A DNA stretch of 64,000 nt from Candidatus Marinarcus aquaticus (lineage in GTDB: Bacteria; Campylobacterota; Campylobacteria; Campylobacterales; Arcobacteraceae), in the NCBI RefSeq assembly GCF_004116335.1, contig NZ_PDKN01000001.1, forward strand, positions 124,001-188,000, read 5' to 3'. Below the pieces are notes generated by a model. That model worked only from the letters and a program-made list of their open reading frames with translations. It searched no databases and was not told the DNA's origin. The translations under genes and the position numbers were made by a program. Position 1 is the stretch's first letter, and every line of letters begins with the position of its first letter. Below are positions 1-9,223 of the stretch, piece by piece.

Positions 1-1
1 A

Positions 2-115
2 GGCTTTGGTGTTGGTAACACTGATGATAAAATTTCCCGTAAATATCATAAAGAATATCAACGAGATGATGATATAGAGTTGTTTCGACAAAGACATTGT
101 TTTTCCTTTTATTAA
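2..115 (+). CDS. C-terminal end of an unidentified protein (partial)
   Basis: An open frame enters from the left edge and runs 37 codons to a TAA at 113-115. It ends in a hydrophilic, charged tail (…RDDDIELFRQRHCFSFY). The stop overlaps the convergent stop of the next gene by a few bases, which is typical of a real gene end in this compact genome. Nothing in the tail identifies a family, so the product is unknown. It could also be a chance open frame, since only 38 codons are visible. Confidence 0.4.
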   Translation, partial: GFGVGNTDDKISRKYHKEYQRDDDIELFRQRHCFSFY

Positions 116-759
116 ATTCGAGACATTAAGTCTTTCCAAGATTTTAAATTATTACTGCCGACGCGTTCGTCGCCTTTTCCTTTTGTTTGTGCTTTCCATA
201 ATCCTTCGGCATTAAAACTGTAAACAGGTTTCAAATCGGGACGTTTACTGGCGACTTGCAGACGTTTGTCAACATTGTCTAAAACAATTGGAATCGAGTT
301 GGGTTTGTGATAATAGGTCAATACCATATGTGCTTGTTCATATTGTGTTCGAGCTTGAGATAACTTAACATAGGTAATACGTAACTTCTCATCCGGTACA
401 CCCAATTTGCGCAGTGTAAAATATTTTGCAATGGCGTAATCTTCACAGTCACCAGCACCTGTACCCATAAACTCAAAAGGAGTCGCCCAATAATCGTTTT
501 GACCCCAATGTTTACTGTCCAGACTGTAGCGAATTTTATTGAAGAAGTCATTGACATCTTTGAGTTGATGCAAGATGTTTTTTGTTTTGGCTTCTTCAAT
601 CATATTGTCCCACAATAAAAGGCGTTGCACTGCTTGTGCATCGTATTTACTCTTATATTTTTCAAATGTTGATTGAGAGATATTTTTGGGGACAGTTGCA
701 ATGGTTATTGTTAAAAAAGCAACAGTGAGAAGAAGAAAAGTTCTTACAAGTTTTTGCAT
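112..759 (-). CDS. Periplasmic transglutaminase-like cysteine protease (BTLCP/LapG-like)
   Basis: The 215-residue protein has an N-terminal hydrophobic export signal (about residues 5-22) and a bacterial transglutaminase-like cysteine proteinase domain. The catalytic triad is visible: Cys105 in GAGDCEDYA, His144 in QAHMVL and Asp161 in VLDN. LapG members of this family cut large surface adhesins in the periplasm and are held inactive by the c-di-GMP receptor LapD. That role is inferred here, because neither LapD nor an adhesin is visible. It is transcribed alone and convergently with a partial gene at the left edge. The ATG at 759 is chosen because the signal peptide begins there. Confidence 0.8.
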   Translation of the reverse strand: MQKLVRTFLLLTVAFLTITIATVPKNISQSTFEKYKSKYDAQAVQRLLLWDNMIEEAKTKNILHQLKDVNDFFNKIRYSLDSKHWGQNDYWATPFEFMGTGAGDCEDYAIAKYFTLRKLGVPDEKLRITYVKLSQARTQYEQAHMVLTYYHKPNSIPIVLDNVDKRLQVASKRPDLKPVYSFNAEGLWKAQTKGKGDERVGSNNLKSWKDLMSRI

Positions 760-779
760 ACAATAACCTAGTGTAGAGT

Positions 780-803
780 GTGATTACGCATAAGCATAAT
801 CAC
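780..803 (-). terminator. Hairpin downstream of the MFS gene
   Basis: GTGATTACGC and GCATAATCAC can pair around an ATAA loop, with one G-U type position. The hairpin lies just past the stop of the MFS gene and upstream of the LapG-like gene. There is no clear U-tract, so termination efficiency is uncertain. Confidence 0.3.
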
Positions 804-819
804 CTATTCTAACACAAAG

Positions 820-2133
820 TTATTTTAAAACCTCTTCAATTTTTGAAGGCGAGGTTTCATTTTCGTCATATTTTACAATCAGAAGGTTTTCTGTTTCATT
901 AATATACCACTCTTCAATGCCATAAAAGTCATGAAGTGCAGGTGTTTTTTCTTGATTGATGGTGTCTAAATGAATATAGGCAACACGTTTTTTCATTGGG
1001 TTGGGCATAGAAAAAATCAATAATAACCATAAAAAACAGACCACAGCAATCGAAGTTACAATGGCACTCATCGAAGTTTGTGCATAAAACATTCCTCCAA
1101 GAAGTCCACCTAAGAAGGTTCCTAAATATCCAAAGGCATTGAAAATTCCCAAAACAAATCCACGTTGGTGCACTTTTGCAAACTTTGAGGCCAGTGATTG
1201 CATGATAGGTTCGTGCATATTAAACCCAGTAAAGAATATAATTACACCAATGACAAACAGAAGGTCGTCTTGACCAAATCCAATGATTAAATATGAAAGG
1301 GCAAAGAAGACAATACCAATAATCAGCACCTCTTTAAACTTTCCATATTTTTCAGCCATAATGGCTGCTGGTGCCATTGCCAATACTCCAAAAATCATGG
1401 CAGGGATATAGACTTTATAAAGCTCTTTCATCTCCCAGTTAAACTCTTTTAAAAGTACCATTGGAATAATCATAAAAGCAAACGTCATCAACCCTTTTTG
1501 TAAAAAGTTAGTGATGTTCATTTTAACCAAGTTGGAGTTTTTCAGTACATTAAAAATATTCAGTTTTGTAGAGTATGTATGTGTGATTACAGGTGGATTT
1601 GGTACTTTTTTAACAATCAAATAAATTGAAAAAACAGCTAAGAATGCCGTAATCCAAAAAAGAACTTCAACTCCCGCATACGCACCGATGGTTGGTCCAA
1701 AAAGCATAGAAAGTGCAAAACTTCCTGCAATACTCGCACCCATAAAGGACATCGCTTTTGGGCGTTGTTCCTCTTTAACCAAGTCACTGATCATGGCAGT
1801 GACGACTGCACCAATGGCTCCAGCACCTTGTAAGAATCGACCCAACATGAGTGAAAAAATATCTACAGACAAGGCACAAATAATTGAACCAATTGCAAAA
1901 AGCAACAGACCCATAATAATAGTACCTTTACGTCCCAGTTTATCGCTTAAAATACCAAAAGGGATTTGAAAAAGCATTTGAGTTAATGCATATCCTCCAA
2001 TGACCACACCAATAAGCGTTGTGTTTGCACCTTTTAAATTCATGGCATAGACAGAGATAACAGGAAGGACTAAAAAAAGACCTAAGAAACGTAGTGAAAT
2101 AATTGAACATAAAGGTAGGATGGTTTTAATCAT
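820..2133 (-). CDS. MFS drug-type transporter of the YajR family
   Basis: This 437-residue major facilitator has about twelve membrane spans. It shows the MFS signature between TM2 and TM3 (GILSDKLGRK) and the TM4 motif GRFLQGAGAIGAVV, which closely resembles E. coli YajR. After the last span, about 50 residues (from ~388: VAYIHLD… to KIEEVLK) form a soluble tail, as expected for the YAM domain that distinguishes YajR from other MFS pumps. YajR is a proton-coupled inner-membrane exporter of unknown natural substrate. The gene stands alone, divergent from rdgB. The start at 2133 gives the usual hydrophobic N-terminus. Confidence 0.8.
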   Translation of the reverse strand: MIKTILPLCSIISLRFLGLFLVLPVISVYAMNLKGANTTLIGVVIGGYALTQMLFQIPFGILSDKLGRKGTIIMGLLLFAIGSIICALSVDIFSLMLGRFLQGAGAIGAVVTAMISDLVKEEQRPKAMSFMGASIAGSFALSMLFGPTIGAYAGVEVLFWITAFLAVFSIYLIVKKVPNPPVITHTYSTKLNIFNVLKNSNLVKMNITNFLQKGLMTFAFMIIPMVLLKEFNWEMKELYKVYIPAMIFGVLAMAPAAIMAEKYGKFKEVLIIGIVFFALSYLIIGFGQDDLLFVIGVIIFFTGFNMHEPIMQSLASKFAKVHQRGFVLGIFNAFGYLGTFLGGLLGGMFYAQTSMSAIVTSIAVVCFLWLLLIFSMPNPMKKRVAYIHLDTINQEKTPALHDFYGIEEWYINETENLLIVKYDENETSPSKIEEVLK

Positions 2134-2232
2134 ATATAATCCTAAAAAAGATAAAATAAGTCCGAATTATACTGTAAAAATACTTGAATAGAATTAAGGC
2201 ATTTTTTTAATCAGAATAAAAAGGAAAATTTT

Positions 2233-2823
2233 ATGAAAATAGTTTTAGCCACTGCCAATAAAGGAAAAATTGATGAGTTTAAAAAGCTCATGCCCAATGA
2301 TGAAGTCTATGCATTTGAAGAGCTTATCGGTAAAATGGATATTATAGAGGATGGGGATAGTTTTAAAGCCAATGCCGTTATTAAAGCCCAAGCAATTTAT
2401 GATAAGTTAAATGATGCCAATGCGGTTGTTATTTCAGATGACAGTGGGGTTACGGTTCCAGTATTGAATAATGAACCAGGTATTTACTCTGCACGATATG
2501 CAGGTGAGAGTGCAAGTGACGAACAAAATAATCAAAAACTCATTTCACAACTTAAATCTAGGAATCTAAAAAGTACTCCAGCATACTACACTGCTTGTAT
2601 TGCTATTATTTATAAGAATGAAGTCTACACCGTACATGGTTGGATGCATGGTGAAGTGGGAGACACACAAAAAGGTGAGGGTGGATTTGGGTATGACCCA
2701 CTCTTTACTCCATCAGGATATTCTCAAACCTTAGGAGAGTTGCCACCTGAAGTTAAAAAAAGTTTTTCTCATCGAAGTCAAGCATTGACATTGGCTAAAA
2801 AAGTGTTGGATGTGATTTTATAA
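2233..2823 (+). CDS. rdgB: dITP/XTP pyrophosphatase (RdgB/HAM1 family)
   Basis: This 196-residue protein hydrolyses non-canonical purine nucleoside triphosphates (dITP, ITP, XTP) to monophosphates, keeping damaged bases out of nucleic acids. Family landmarks are all present: the N-terminal ATANKGK nucleotide motif, the ISDDSG metal/catalytic motif with Asp69-Asp70, [19 protein letters not shown], and the C-terminal SHRSQAL. The length is normal. A GGAAAA-like ribosome site precedes the ATG. Its last six bases overlap the convergent pseudopilin gene. Confidence 0.93.
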   Translation: MKIVLATANKGKIDEFKKLMPNDEVYAFEELIGKMDIIEDGDSFKANAVIKAQAIYDKLNDANAVVISDDSGVTVPVLNNEPGIYSARYAGESASDEQNNQKLISQLKSRNLKSTPAYYTACIAIIYKNEVYTVHGWMHGEVGDTQKGEGGFGYDPLFTPSGYSQTLGELPPEVKKSFSHRSQALTLAKKVLDVIL

Positions 2824-3171
2824 TTTTTTTAAAAATCGTTCATGCAGTCGTATTGAGAAACGCTCACTTTTACTTGTTATAAAGGTGTCAATACGTGCAT
2901 GACCACTGTTGCATGAACCCTCTATGTACTCAATCTTTGCTTTGAATTGAAATAATCCTTCATCAAATACCAACTCATTTTGACACTCAAAATTGCTTTG
3001 ATTTAAAAGAAAAGATTTGAAAAACAGTTGATGTACTCTTGCTTGTTCACTCATATATGCATTGCTTAAAGTATAACTTTGAAGTGTCTTGGTGCTTATG
3101 ATTTGATAGCCTAAAAGTGAAAAAAGCAACACTAAAAAAAGTGTAATAAGCAAAGCAAAGGACTTTTTCAT
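2818..3171 (-). CDS. Pseudopilin-like protein, last gene of the proC operon
   Basis: The 117-residue protein has a short basic N-terminus (MKKSFALL) followed by one hydrophobic helix (about residues 5-25) and a small polar domain with two cysteines. It lacks a clean Gly-Phe prepilin cleavage site, but its size, topology and position behind two prepilin-like genes suggest a minor pseudopilin. Its start overlaps the upstream gene's stop by 4 bp, so translation is probably coupled. Assignment is by context; sequence alone would only say single-span secreted protein. Confidence 0.6.
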   Translation of the reverse strand: MKKSFALLITLFLVLLFSLLGYQIISTKTLQSYTLSNAYMSEQARVHQLFFKSFLLNQSNFECQNELVFDEGLFQFKAKIEYIEGSCNSGHARIDTFITSKSERFSIRLHERFLKKL

Positions 3172-3791
3172 ATTTTAAACCTCCAATCAACACATAAGTT
3201 TTTATGGCATAAATTTACAAGCAGTGTATTGTTTTGTTGTGTTACATTGAATGCATTTACCTCTTCAAGAAGTAAAGCACCATTTAAAAAGAGTTGTTTG
3301 TTTTTTATATAAAGTCTGCTTTGAGAAAAAATCAAATGGTAGTGTTCAAATAATGTTTTACTGCTTTGTGCATTTTTAAAATGTAAAAATTCATCTTGAG
3401 TAAAGGGTTCAAGCTCATACCAAAATTGCTCATTAAAATAAACTGCATAAATATTGTGAAGTTGGCCAAGTTTACTGTTGGCTGAGAAGGCTTTTTCTTT
3501 ACTGCTTTGATTTAAATCAATGATACCACTGTAAAGATTCTGTTTAAAAGCTGTTTGTGCTTTTTGATGAAAAGTAAGTGTGGTATTGTTGGCATGAAAT
3601 AACACACTGTTTGCAAAAAGGTGCGTTAAAAATAGTTTGCTGCTTTGTAAATTGATGTGTTGTCGTTGTTGCAAATATTCGCTTGTATGCGTTTCATGTA
3701 ACTGTTTATAAAACTGCAATGCAAACAAAGTGGCACTGCTTAGAATAATGAGTGTGATAATAAGTTCAAAAAGAACAACGCTGCGTTTCAT
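3168..3791 (-). CDS. Prepilin-like protein
   Basis: The 207-residue protein starts MKRSVVLFELIITLIIL, a type IV prepilin-like helix with Glu close to the +5 position but without the usual Gly before the cleavage site. The rest is a polar, probably extracytoplasmic domain with a late Cys pair (CHKNLC). Both ends overlap neighbours by 4 bp, giving a tightly coupled run proC - prepilin - this gene - small pseudopilin. In Campylobacter, pseudopilins at this locus serve DNA uptake; a similar role is inferred here. Confidence 0.65.
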   Translation of the reverse strand: MKRSVVLFELIITLIILSSATLFALQFYKQLHETHTSEYLQQRQHINLQSSKLFLTHLFANSVLFHANNTTLTFHQKAQTAFKQNLYSGIIDLNQSSKEKAFSANSKLGQLHNIYAVYFNEQFWYELEPFTQDEFLHFKNAQSSKTLFEHYHLIFSQSRLYIKNKQLFLNGALLLEEVNAFNVTQQNNTLLVNLCHKNLCVDWRFKI

Positions 3792-4114
3792 TCAAATACC
3801 TTCGACTCTACAATTTGAGCATTGGAATGTGCAACTTCATAACGCGTGAAGAGAAATGTTTCATCTTCATACGTACTTTTAATTATTTTGTTCCCTGAAA
3901 TTTGTAACAGTTGTGCACCATCTTGAAAAAGTGTGAAATAACTTGTATGATGAGGTAAAGTAAAGGTTTCTTGCTTGAAGTTATTACTGATAGCTTCTAA
4001 AGATTTTTGGTCGTTAGTTTTAGGGTAAGTGAATTTTAAAAATCCACTTACTAAAAGTGCAATAATGGTGATTGCTAGAATGGTTTCAAACAGCGAGAAA
4101 CTATTTTTGACCAA
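3788..4114 (-). CDS. ctsT: Transformation-type pseudopilin (CtsT-like)
   Basis: The 108-residue protein begins MVKNSFSLFETILAITII, a prepilin N-terminal cleavage/methylation motif (Phe-Ser/Leu-Phe-Glu then a hydrophobic helix). It overlaps the end of proC by 14 bp. In C. jejuni I recall ctsT (Cj1077), a pseudopilin needed for natural transformation, sitting directly beside proC (Cj1076), bamD (Cj1074c) and lon (Cj1073c), the same neighbourhood as here. The name rests on that synteny plus the motif, not on a sequence comparison. Confidence 0.65.
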   Translation of the reverse strand: MVKNSFSLFETILAITIIALLVSGFLKFTYPKTNDQKSLEAISNNFKQETFTLPHHTSYFTLFQDGAQLLQISGNKIIKSTYEDETFLFTRYEVAHSNAQIVESKVFE

Positions 4115-4865
4115 CTTCTATGGCTTTTAAATAGGCTTTATCGATTGCTTTGATAAAGGCACTTCGTACATTGGCATCTTCAAGTTCCGCTAAACCTTGT
4201 GCTGTGGTACCTCCAGGGCTCATTACCCCTTCTTTAATCAGTGCTGGGTGATTGGTGTCAAGCAGTGCCGCTGTTCCTTCAAACAGACCTCGTACAAGCT
4301 CCACACTGTAACTTCTCTCTAATCCAGCTTTTACGGCACCATCTGCTAAAGCTTCAGCAACAAGTGCTAAAAATGCTGGACCACTTCCAGCAAGTGCTGT
4401 AGCAATGTCCAATTGATTTTCAGTGTTGACCCAAAGGGCACGACCAATGGAAGAAAAAATCTCAATGGCTTCTGCTTGTGCGTCTTTATCTCCTGTGATT
4501 GTGGTCATGGATTTTTGTTTTGATGCTGCAATATTGGGCATGGTTCTTATGTATCGTTTGGCTTTAATTTGTCGTTTCAGATACTCCAGTTTCGTTCCTG
4601 CTAAAATAGAGTAGAGTGTATTGGCTGTTCCATCCAGTCGCAAAGAGACGCTTTGTAAAGCATACGGTTTTACACAAAACAGAATGTTTTTTCCTGTAAT
4701 GTCCTCTTTATCGCTCATCACTTTGATGCTGATTTCTGGAATCTTTTGTTGGAGTTTTTGCAGTTTGGCTGCATTTCGTCCAATCACTTCTACTTCATAT
4801 TTTTTGGTCAGTCCAACAGCTAAAGCTTCAGCCATCATACCATTTCCGATTAATGTAAGTTTCAT
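4101..4865 (-). CDS. proC: Pyrroline-5-carboxylate reductase
   Basis: The 254-residue enzyme catalyses the last step of proline synthesis, NAD(P)H-dependent reduction of pyrroline-5-carboxylate. The N-terminal Rossmann motif is LIGNGMMAEALAVGL. FCVKPYALQSV, RTMPNIAAS (the family's MPN signature), ALAGSGPAFLALVAEA and the C-terminal SPGGTTAQGLAELE are all conserved. It is the first gene of a four-gene operon with three pseudopilin genes, overlapping the next by 14 bp. The promoter must lie in the 131-bp gap shared with the divergent bamD. Confidence 0.93.
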   Translation of the reverse strand: MKLTLIGNGMMAEALAVGLTKKYEVEVIGRNAAKLQKLQQKIPEISIKVMSDKEDITGKNILFCVKPYALQSVSLRLDGTANTLYSILAGTKLEYLKRQIKAKRYIRTMPNIAASKQKSMTTITGDKDAQAEAIEIFSSIGRALWVNTENQLDIATALAGSGPAFLALVAEALADGAVKAGLERSYSVELVRGLFEGTAALLDTNHPALIKEGVMSPGGTTAQGLAELEDANVRSAFIKAIDKAYLKAIEVGQK

Positions 4866-4996
4866 TATAGTACCTTTGGTTAGTCAATTGGTTTATTATA
4901 TCAAATATTTTTTAATATGTGATTTAGAAGTGACTTATGTATTTGGTTAAGCTTCGATTGGATAAAATAGCTTGACTAATTAAGAGGACAAACAAT

Positions 4997-5668
4997 ATGG
5001 TTAAACTAAACAGTGTTTTTAAAACAAGCAAATATCTTGTTGCAAGTGGTATTATTGCAGCTTTATTACTGGGGTGTTCTTCGAAAGAACCAGGCATTAA
5101 AGAGTACAACAAACCTGCAGTGTATTGGTACAATAAAATGCTCAAACAAATTGCATTTTATGATTTAGAAGCAGCAGACGATACCTATATTTCTTTAGAG
5201 AGTGAGCACAAAAACTCACCATTGATTCCAACAGCGATGTTGATCATTGCTAATGCGCATATTGCTGAAGAGGAGTATGAGTTAGCAAAATATTACCTTG
5301 ATGAGTACATCAAACGATTTGCATTGAGCAAAAATATTGATTATGTGCGATACTTAAAAATCAAAGCAAATTTCTTTGCTTTTGAAAGCCAATTTAGAAA
5401 TCAACAACTTGTAACTGAAACATTAGATGAAATTCAAGAGTTTATGCAAAGTTATTCAAACTCACCTTATATTCATTTAGTACAAGACATCAGTTCTCGA
5501 ATGGCAATGGCAAAAGCCTCTTTTGACCAAGAGATTTCAGAGTTATATGGTCGTGTGGATAAGCCAATGGCGCAGGAAATGTATGCACAAAAAGCAAAAG
5601 AGTCTTGGGAACATACACAAGATGTAAAACCTGTTGATGTTCCTTTTTACCGAAGTATATTTGAATAA
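4997..5668 (+). CDS. bamD: Outer-membrane assembly lipoprotein BamD
   Basis: The 223-residue lipoprotein has signal peptide and lipobox LLLGC with the lipidated Cys27. It is followed by the BamD-family YNKAVYWYNKML… pattern and tetratricopeptide-like helices (LIIANAHIAEEEYELAKYYLDEYIKRF). BamD is the essential partner of BamA in inserting β-barrel proteins into the outer membrane. It lies 25 bp upstream of lon and shares its direction, as in C. jejuni. An AGAGGACA sequence upstream of the ATG serves as ribosome site. Confidence 0.85.
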   Translation: MVKLNSVFKTSKYLVASGIIAALLLGCSSKEPGIKEYNKPAVYWYNKMLKQIAFYDLEAADDTYISLESEHKNSPLIPTAMLIIANAHIAEEEYELAKYYLDEYIKRFALSKNIDYVRYLKIKANFFAFESQFRNQQLVTETLDEIQEFMQSYSNSPYIHLVQDISSRMAMAKASFDQEISELYGRVDKPMAQEMYAQKAKESWEHTQDVKPVDVPFYRSIFE

Positions 5669-5693
5669 TTTTTAAAACAAAGGAGAGTTATAA

Positions 5694-8111
5694 ATGGAAT
5701 TAAGTAATTACGACTCTTTCCCTCAAGAGATACCATTAATTATAGAAGACGATATATTTTTATATCCATTTATGATTGCACCACTATTTTTAGGTGAAGA
5801 TATTAATATCAAAGCAGTTGAAACAGCTATTGATACCAATAAGTTGGTGATTGTCAGTGTAAGTAAACCCGGACAAGAAGGTAAACGAGATGCCGATAGT
5901 TTCTACAACGTCGGTGTTGTAGGAAATATCATGAGAAAAGTGAGCCTTCCAGATGGTAAAATAAAAGTATTGTTTCAAGGATTGGCCAAAGGAAAAATTG
6001 AAAAATTTGACTCTGAAAACCCAGCATTTGCTTTTGTTGATACCATCAAACCTGAACCGTATGATGAGCAGCAAATTGTTTCACTCATTGATGTATTGCG
6101 AGAACAAGTTAAAAAACTTTCACGAATCAACTCAAAGTTTCCTGCAGATTTAATCAAAACCATCGATGAAAACAATGATCCTGTACGAATTGCAGACTTA
6201 ATCTCTTCAGTATTAAGAGTGAAAAAAGATGAAGCGTATGAGTTATTTTGTGAACTTAATGTAGAAAACCGACTCATTAAAATCATTGAAGTGATTAAAA
6301 AAGAGATTGAGAGTTTTAAAATTCAAAATGAAATTACTCAAAAAGTCAACTCTAAAATTGAAAAAACGCATAAAGATTACTTCTTAAAAGAGCAAATCAA
6401 AGCGATTCAAAAAGAGTTGGGTACAGATAATAAAAAAGACCAAGAGATTAAAATTTACAAAAGGAAGCTTAAAAGACTCAAACCTTTTATGCCAAAAGAT
6501 GGCTACAAAGAGACCAGAAAACAGATTGAGAAGCTTTCAAGAATGCACCAAGACTCTCCGGATGCTTCACTGTTGCAAACTTACATTGAGCAAGTGTTAG
6601 AGATACCATTTGGAAAACTCTCTGAAGCAAAAATTTCTGTTGCCAATGTGGAAGAACAATTAAATAAAGACCACTACTCATTGTGCAAACCAAAAGAGCG
6701 AATCTCTGAATATTTTGCGGTTAAAGAGTTGTTAGAAGAGCGTGGGATTGATGATGCCAAAGCCAAAGGTACCGTACTATGTTTTGTGGGACCTCCGGGT
6801 GTGGGTAAAACCTCTTTAGCCAACTCTATTTCACAAGCACTTCAACGACCATTGGTACGAATTGCTTTAGGTGGTATGGAAGATGTGAATGAACTTCGAG
6901 GGCACAGACGAACTTATGTGGGAGCTATGCCAGGACGATTAGTCAAAGGTTTAGTGGATGCAAAAAGCATGAACCCTGTGATGGTTTTAGATGAAATTGA
7001 TAAATTGGGTGTAAGTCATAAAGGAGATCCAAGTGCCGTGATGCTTGAGATTTTAGACCCTGAACAAAACAATGAGTTCAGAGATTTATACTTGAACTTC
7101 TCTATTGACCTTTCACAAGTGATTTTTGTAGCAACTGCTAATGATGCACGACGAATTCCACCGGCACTTAAAGACAGAATGGAGTTTATTGAGATTTCAT
7201 CATATACACCAAACGAGAAGTACCATATTGCACGAGACTATTTGATTCCTCAAGAGTTACAACGACACGGGCTTAAAAAAAGTGAAGTAACGATGTCAAA
7301 ATTAACGATTGAAACCATTATTGCTAAGTATACAAGAGAGGCTGGAGTTCGTAACTTACGACGAGTCTTCTCTAAACTTTTTAGAAAAGCAGCCAAAAAA
7401 CTCTTAACTGAAAAAGAGACCAAAAAGGTTTCAATCAACACTAAAAACTTGGTGAAATATTTAGAACAACCCATTTTTGAAATTGACCCAGCCGATAAGA
7501 AAAACTCTGTGGGTGTTACAAACGGTTTAGCTTGGACAGCAGTGGGTGGAGATGTGCTTAAAATCGAAGCCATTAAACTCAATGGAAAAGGGGTGCTTTC
7601 TTTAACGGGGAACATGGGGGATGTGATGAAAGAGTCTGCACGTATCTCACACAGTGTAGTGAAAGTACTTATTGATAAAGGACGCATCAAAGTTCCTCAA
7701 AACATCATTCCAAAATCGCCTAAAGAGAAAGAGGAAAAAACCAAACTGGATTCAAGTGAAGTGTACAAACGATACGACATCCACTTGCATATTCCTGAAG
7801 GGGCTACTCCAAAAGATGGCCCAAGTGCTGGAATTACGATGGCTGTGACCATTGCATCTATTTTGTGTGAAAAAGAAGTGCGGTGTGATGTGGCCATGAC
7901 GGGGGAGTTAACTTTAAGTGGAAAAGTACTTCCTATTGGAGGATTAAAAGAGAAACTCATTGCTGCTTATAAAGCAAAAATGGTGAAAGTTTTGATTCCT
8001 AAAAAGAACTTCCAACGAGATTTAGAAGATATTCCATACGAAGTTAAAAAAGCGTTGGAGATTAAAGCCGTTGATACCATAGAGGATGTTTTAAAAGAAA
8101 CATTAGTATAA
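5694..8111 (+). CDS. lon: ATP-dependent protease Lon
   Basis: The 805-residue protein has the three Lon domains: substrate-binding N domain (about 10-205) with coiled coil to ~300, AAA+ module with Walker A GPPGVGKTS (366-374) and Walker B VMVLDEID (429-436), and the C-terminal serine protease domain. Catalytic Ser711 sits in PKDGPSAG and the partner Lys754 in GGLKEK. Lon degrades misfolded and regulatory proteins in the cytosol. A strong GGAGAG ribosome site precedes the ATG. It is slightly longer than E. coli Lon (784). No HrcA-type (CIRCE) element was seen upstream; the gene probably reads through from bamD. Confidence 0.96.
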   Translation: MELSNYDSFPQEIPLIIEDDIFLYPFMIAPLFLGEDINIKAVETAIDTNKLVIVSVSKPGQEGKRDADSFYNVGVVGNIMRKVSLPDGKIKVLFQGLAKGKIEKFDSENPAFAFVDTIKPEPYDEQQIVSLIDVLREQVKKLSRINSKFPADLIKTIDENNDPVRIADLISSVLRVKKDEAYELFCELNVENRLIKIIEVIKKEIESFKIQNEITQKVNSKIEKTHKDYFLKEQIKAIQKELGTDNKKDQEIKIYKRKLKRLKPFMPKDGYKETRKQIEKLSRMHQDSPDASLLQTYIEQVLEIPFGKLSEAKISVANVEEQLNKDHYSLCKPKERISEYFAVKELLEERGIDDAKAKGTVLCFVGPPGVGKTSLANSISQALQRPLVRIALGGMEDVNELRGHRRTYVGAMPGRLVKGLVDAKSMNPVMVLDEIDKLGVSHKGDPSAVMLEILDPEQNNEFRDLYLNFSIDLSQVIFVATANDARRIPPALKDRMEFIEISSYTPNEKYHIARDYLIPQELQRHGLKKSEVTMSKLTIETIIAKYTREAGVRNLRRVFSKLFRKAAKKLLTEKETKKVSINTKNLVKYLEQPIFEIDPADKKNSVGVTNGLAWTAVGGDVLKIEAIKLNGKGVLSLTGNMGDVMKESARISHSVVKVLIDKGRIKVPQNIIPKSPKEKEEKTKLDSSEVYKRYDIHLHIPEGATPKDGPSAGITMAVTIASILCEKEVRCDVAMTGELTLSGKVLPIGGLKEKLIAAYKAKMVKVLIPKKNFQRDLEDIPYEVKKALEIKAVDTIEDVLKETLV

Positions 8112-8115
8112 GGTT

Positions 8116-8706
8116 ATGCGAAGAAGAAAGGTTGAGCGAAATCCCGGACAAGTCATAAATAACTTTTTTACACTCGTAACGATTGTTATTATGACGGCGG
8201 TGATTACAATGTACATTAAGTATGTTGTTGAACCACAAAATGAAGCGTTGGGAAACCCCGACCTTCCTTGCCAAAAACTCACCTACACCTCACAAAAGAT
8301 TTTTAATGAAACACTTTTAAAACAAGCCTATGCACTTTACAGTCAAGGTCAGATTGTTTTAAACGGTGGAGTGATACCATCTGAACATGCCCCTTCAAAA
8401 ATCAAAAATGTGATTGATATAGAAAAGAGTGATAAACTTTTTTTAGATACAATAAATAAAAACGTACCCAAAGAGATGCAGCGTTATGTCACCATCAAAT
8501 ATGAAGTGATTGAAAACGATAAAGACGATCCTCGAAAAAAGAGTGAAGAGTGTCGTTTGGTTGATGGTTCATTGATGACCTCTTTTAGAGTCAATGGGAA
8601 AGAGGCATACCGTATGTATACCGATTTTGAAAAAGCAACCATGCAAGATATCTCTCAACGAGTTGAGTGTACGATAAAGGCGTTTGAACATAATGCAAAA
8701 CTTTAA
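8116..8706 (+). CDS. Conserved-looking single-span membrane protein of unknown function
   Basis: The 196-residue protein has a basic N-terminus (RRRKVERNPGQ), one membrane helix (about residues 17-40) and a mainly polar C-terminal domain likely in the periplasm, with three cysteines. It begins 4 bp after lon and runs 14 bp into the rhomboid gene, so the three are probably one transcript. I do not recognise a family. Placement between two proteases might hint at a membrane-quality-control role, but that is only context. Confidence 0.75.
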   Translation: MRRRKVERNPGQVINNFFTLVTIVIMTAVITMYIKYVVEPQNEALGNPDLPCQKLTYTSQKIFNETLLKQAYALYSQGQIVLNGGVIPSEHAPSKIKNVIDIEKSDKLFLDTINKNVPKEMQRYVTIKYEVIENDKDDPRKKSEECRLVDGSLMTSFRVNGKEAYRMYTDFEKATMQDISQRVECTIKAFEHNAKL

Positions 8707-9223
8707 AACTTATACCCTAACCAATGCTATTATTGTTATTACTATTTTGATGTACATTGTACAAATCAATATGGAATATGGTTCGATTATCTTGGGCTTA
8801 AATCTCTATTTTGAGCAGGGTGGTTATTGGTTTCAACCATTAACAACGATGTTTGCTCATGGAGGCATTGGACACTTGGCGATGAACATGTTTGTGTTGT
8901 ATCAATTTGGTAACTTAATTGAGAAGTATCGTGGTAAAGTACAACTGCTTTTTTTATATTTTGTGGGTGGTATTTTAACCTCTTTAGGAAGTTATGCTTT
9001 TATGAGTGCGGTTGGTTTTTCGCATAATCTTGTGGGAGCATCAGGCGCTATTTGTGTGCTGTTGGGTTATGTGGCATTGATGGATAGAAATCAGAGAAAA
9101 GGTATCATTACATGGGTATTGGTGATTTCTGTATTTCCAGTGCTTTTAGGTCTGCCGGTTGCTTGGTACGGACACTTTATTGGTCTTGCATTTGGATTTA
9201 TTTTGGGCTTTATCAGACGTTAG
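8693..9223 (+). CDS. Rhomboid-family intramembrane serine protease
   Basis: The protein is about 176 residues with roughly six membrane helices. The active-site Ser lies in GASGAICVLLG and the catalytic His in WYGHFIGLAFG. The HGGIGHLAMNM loop between early helices (HxxxHLxxNM type) is the rhomboid signature. Rhomboids cut transmembrane segments of substrate proteins within the bilayer. The ATG at 8693 is preferred over an in-frame TTG at 8684 and overlaps the preceding gene. Its stop overlaps the convergent small zinc-ribbon gene. Substrate unknown. Confidence 0.85.
   Translation: MQNFKTYTLTNAIIVITILMYIVQINMEYGSIILGLNLYFEQGGYWFQPLTTMFAHGGIGHLAMNMFVLYQFGNLIEKYRGKVQLLFLYFVGGILTSLGSYAFMSAVGFSHNLVGASGAICVLLGYVALMDRNQRKGIITWVLVISVFPVLLGLPVAWYGHFIGLAFGFILGFIRR

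Noticed and set aside
4866-4996. A fliW gene between proC and bamD
   Set aside because: The gap is 131 bp without an open frame; the C. jejuni gene at this position is not present here.
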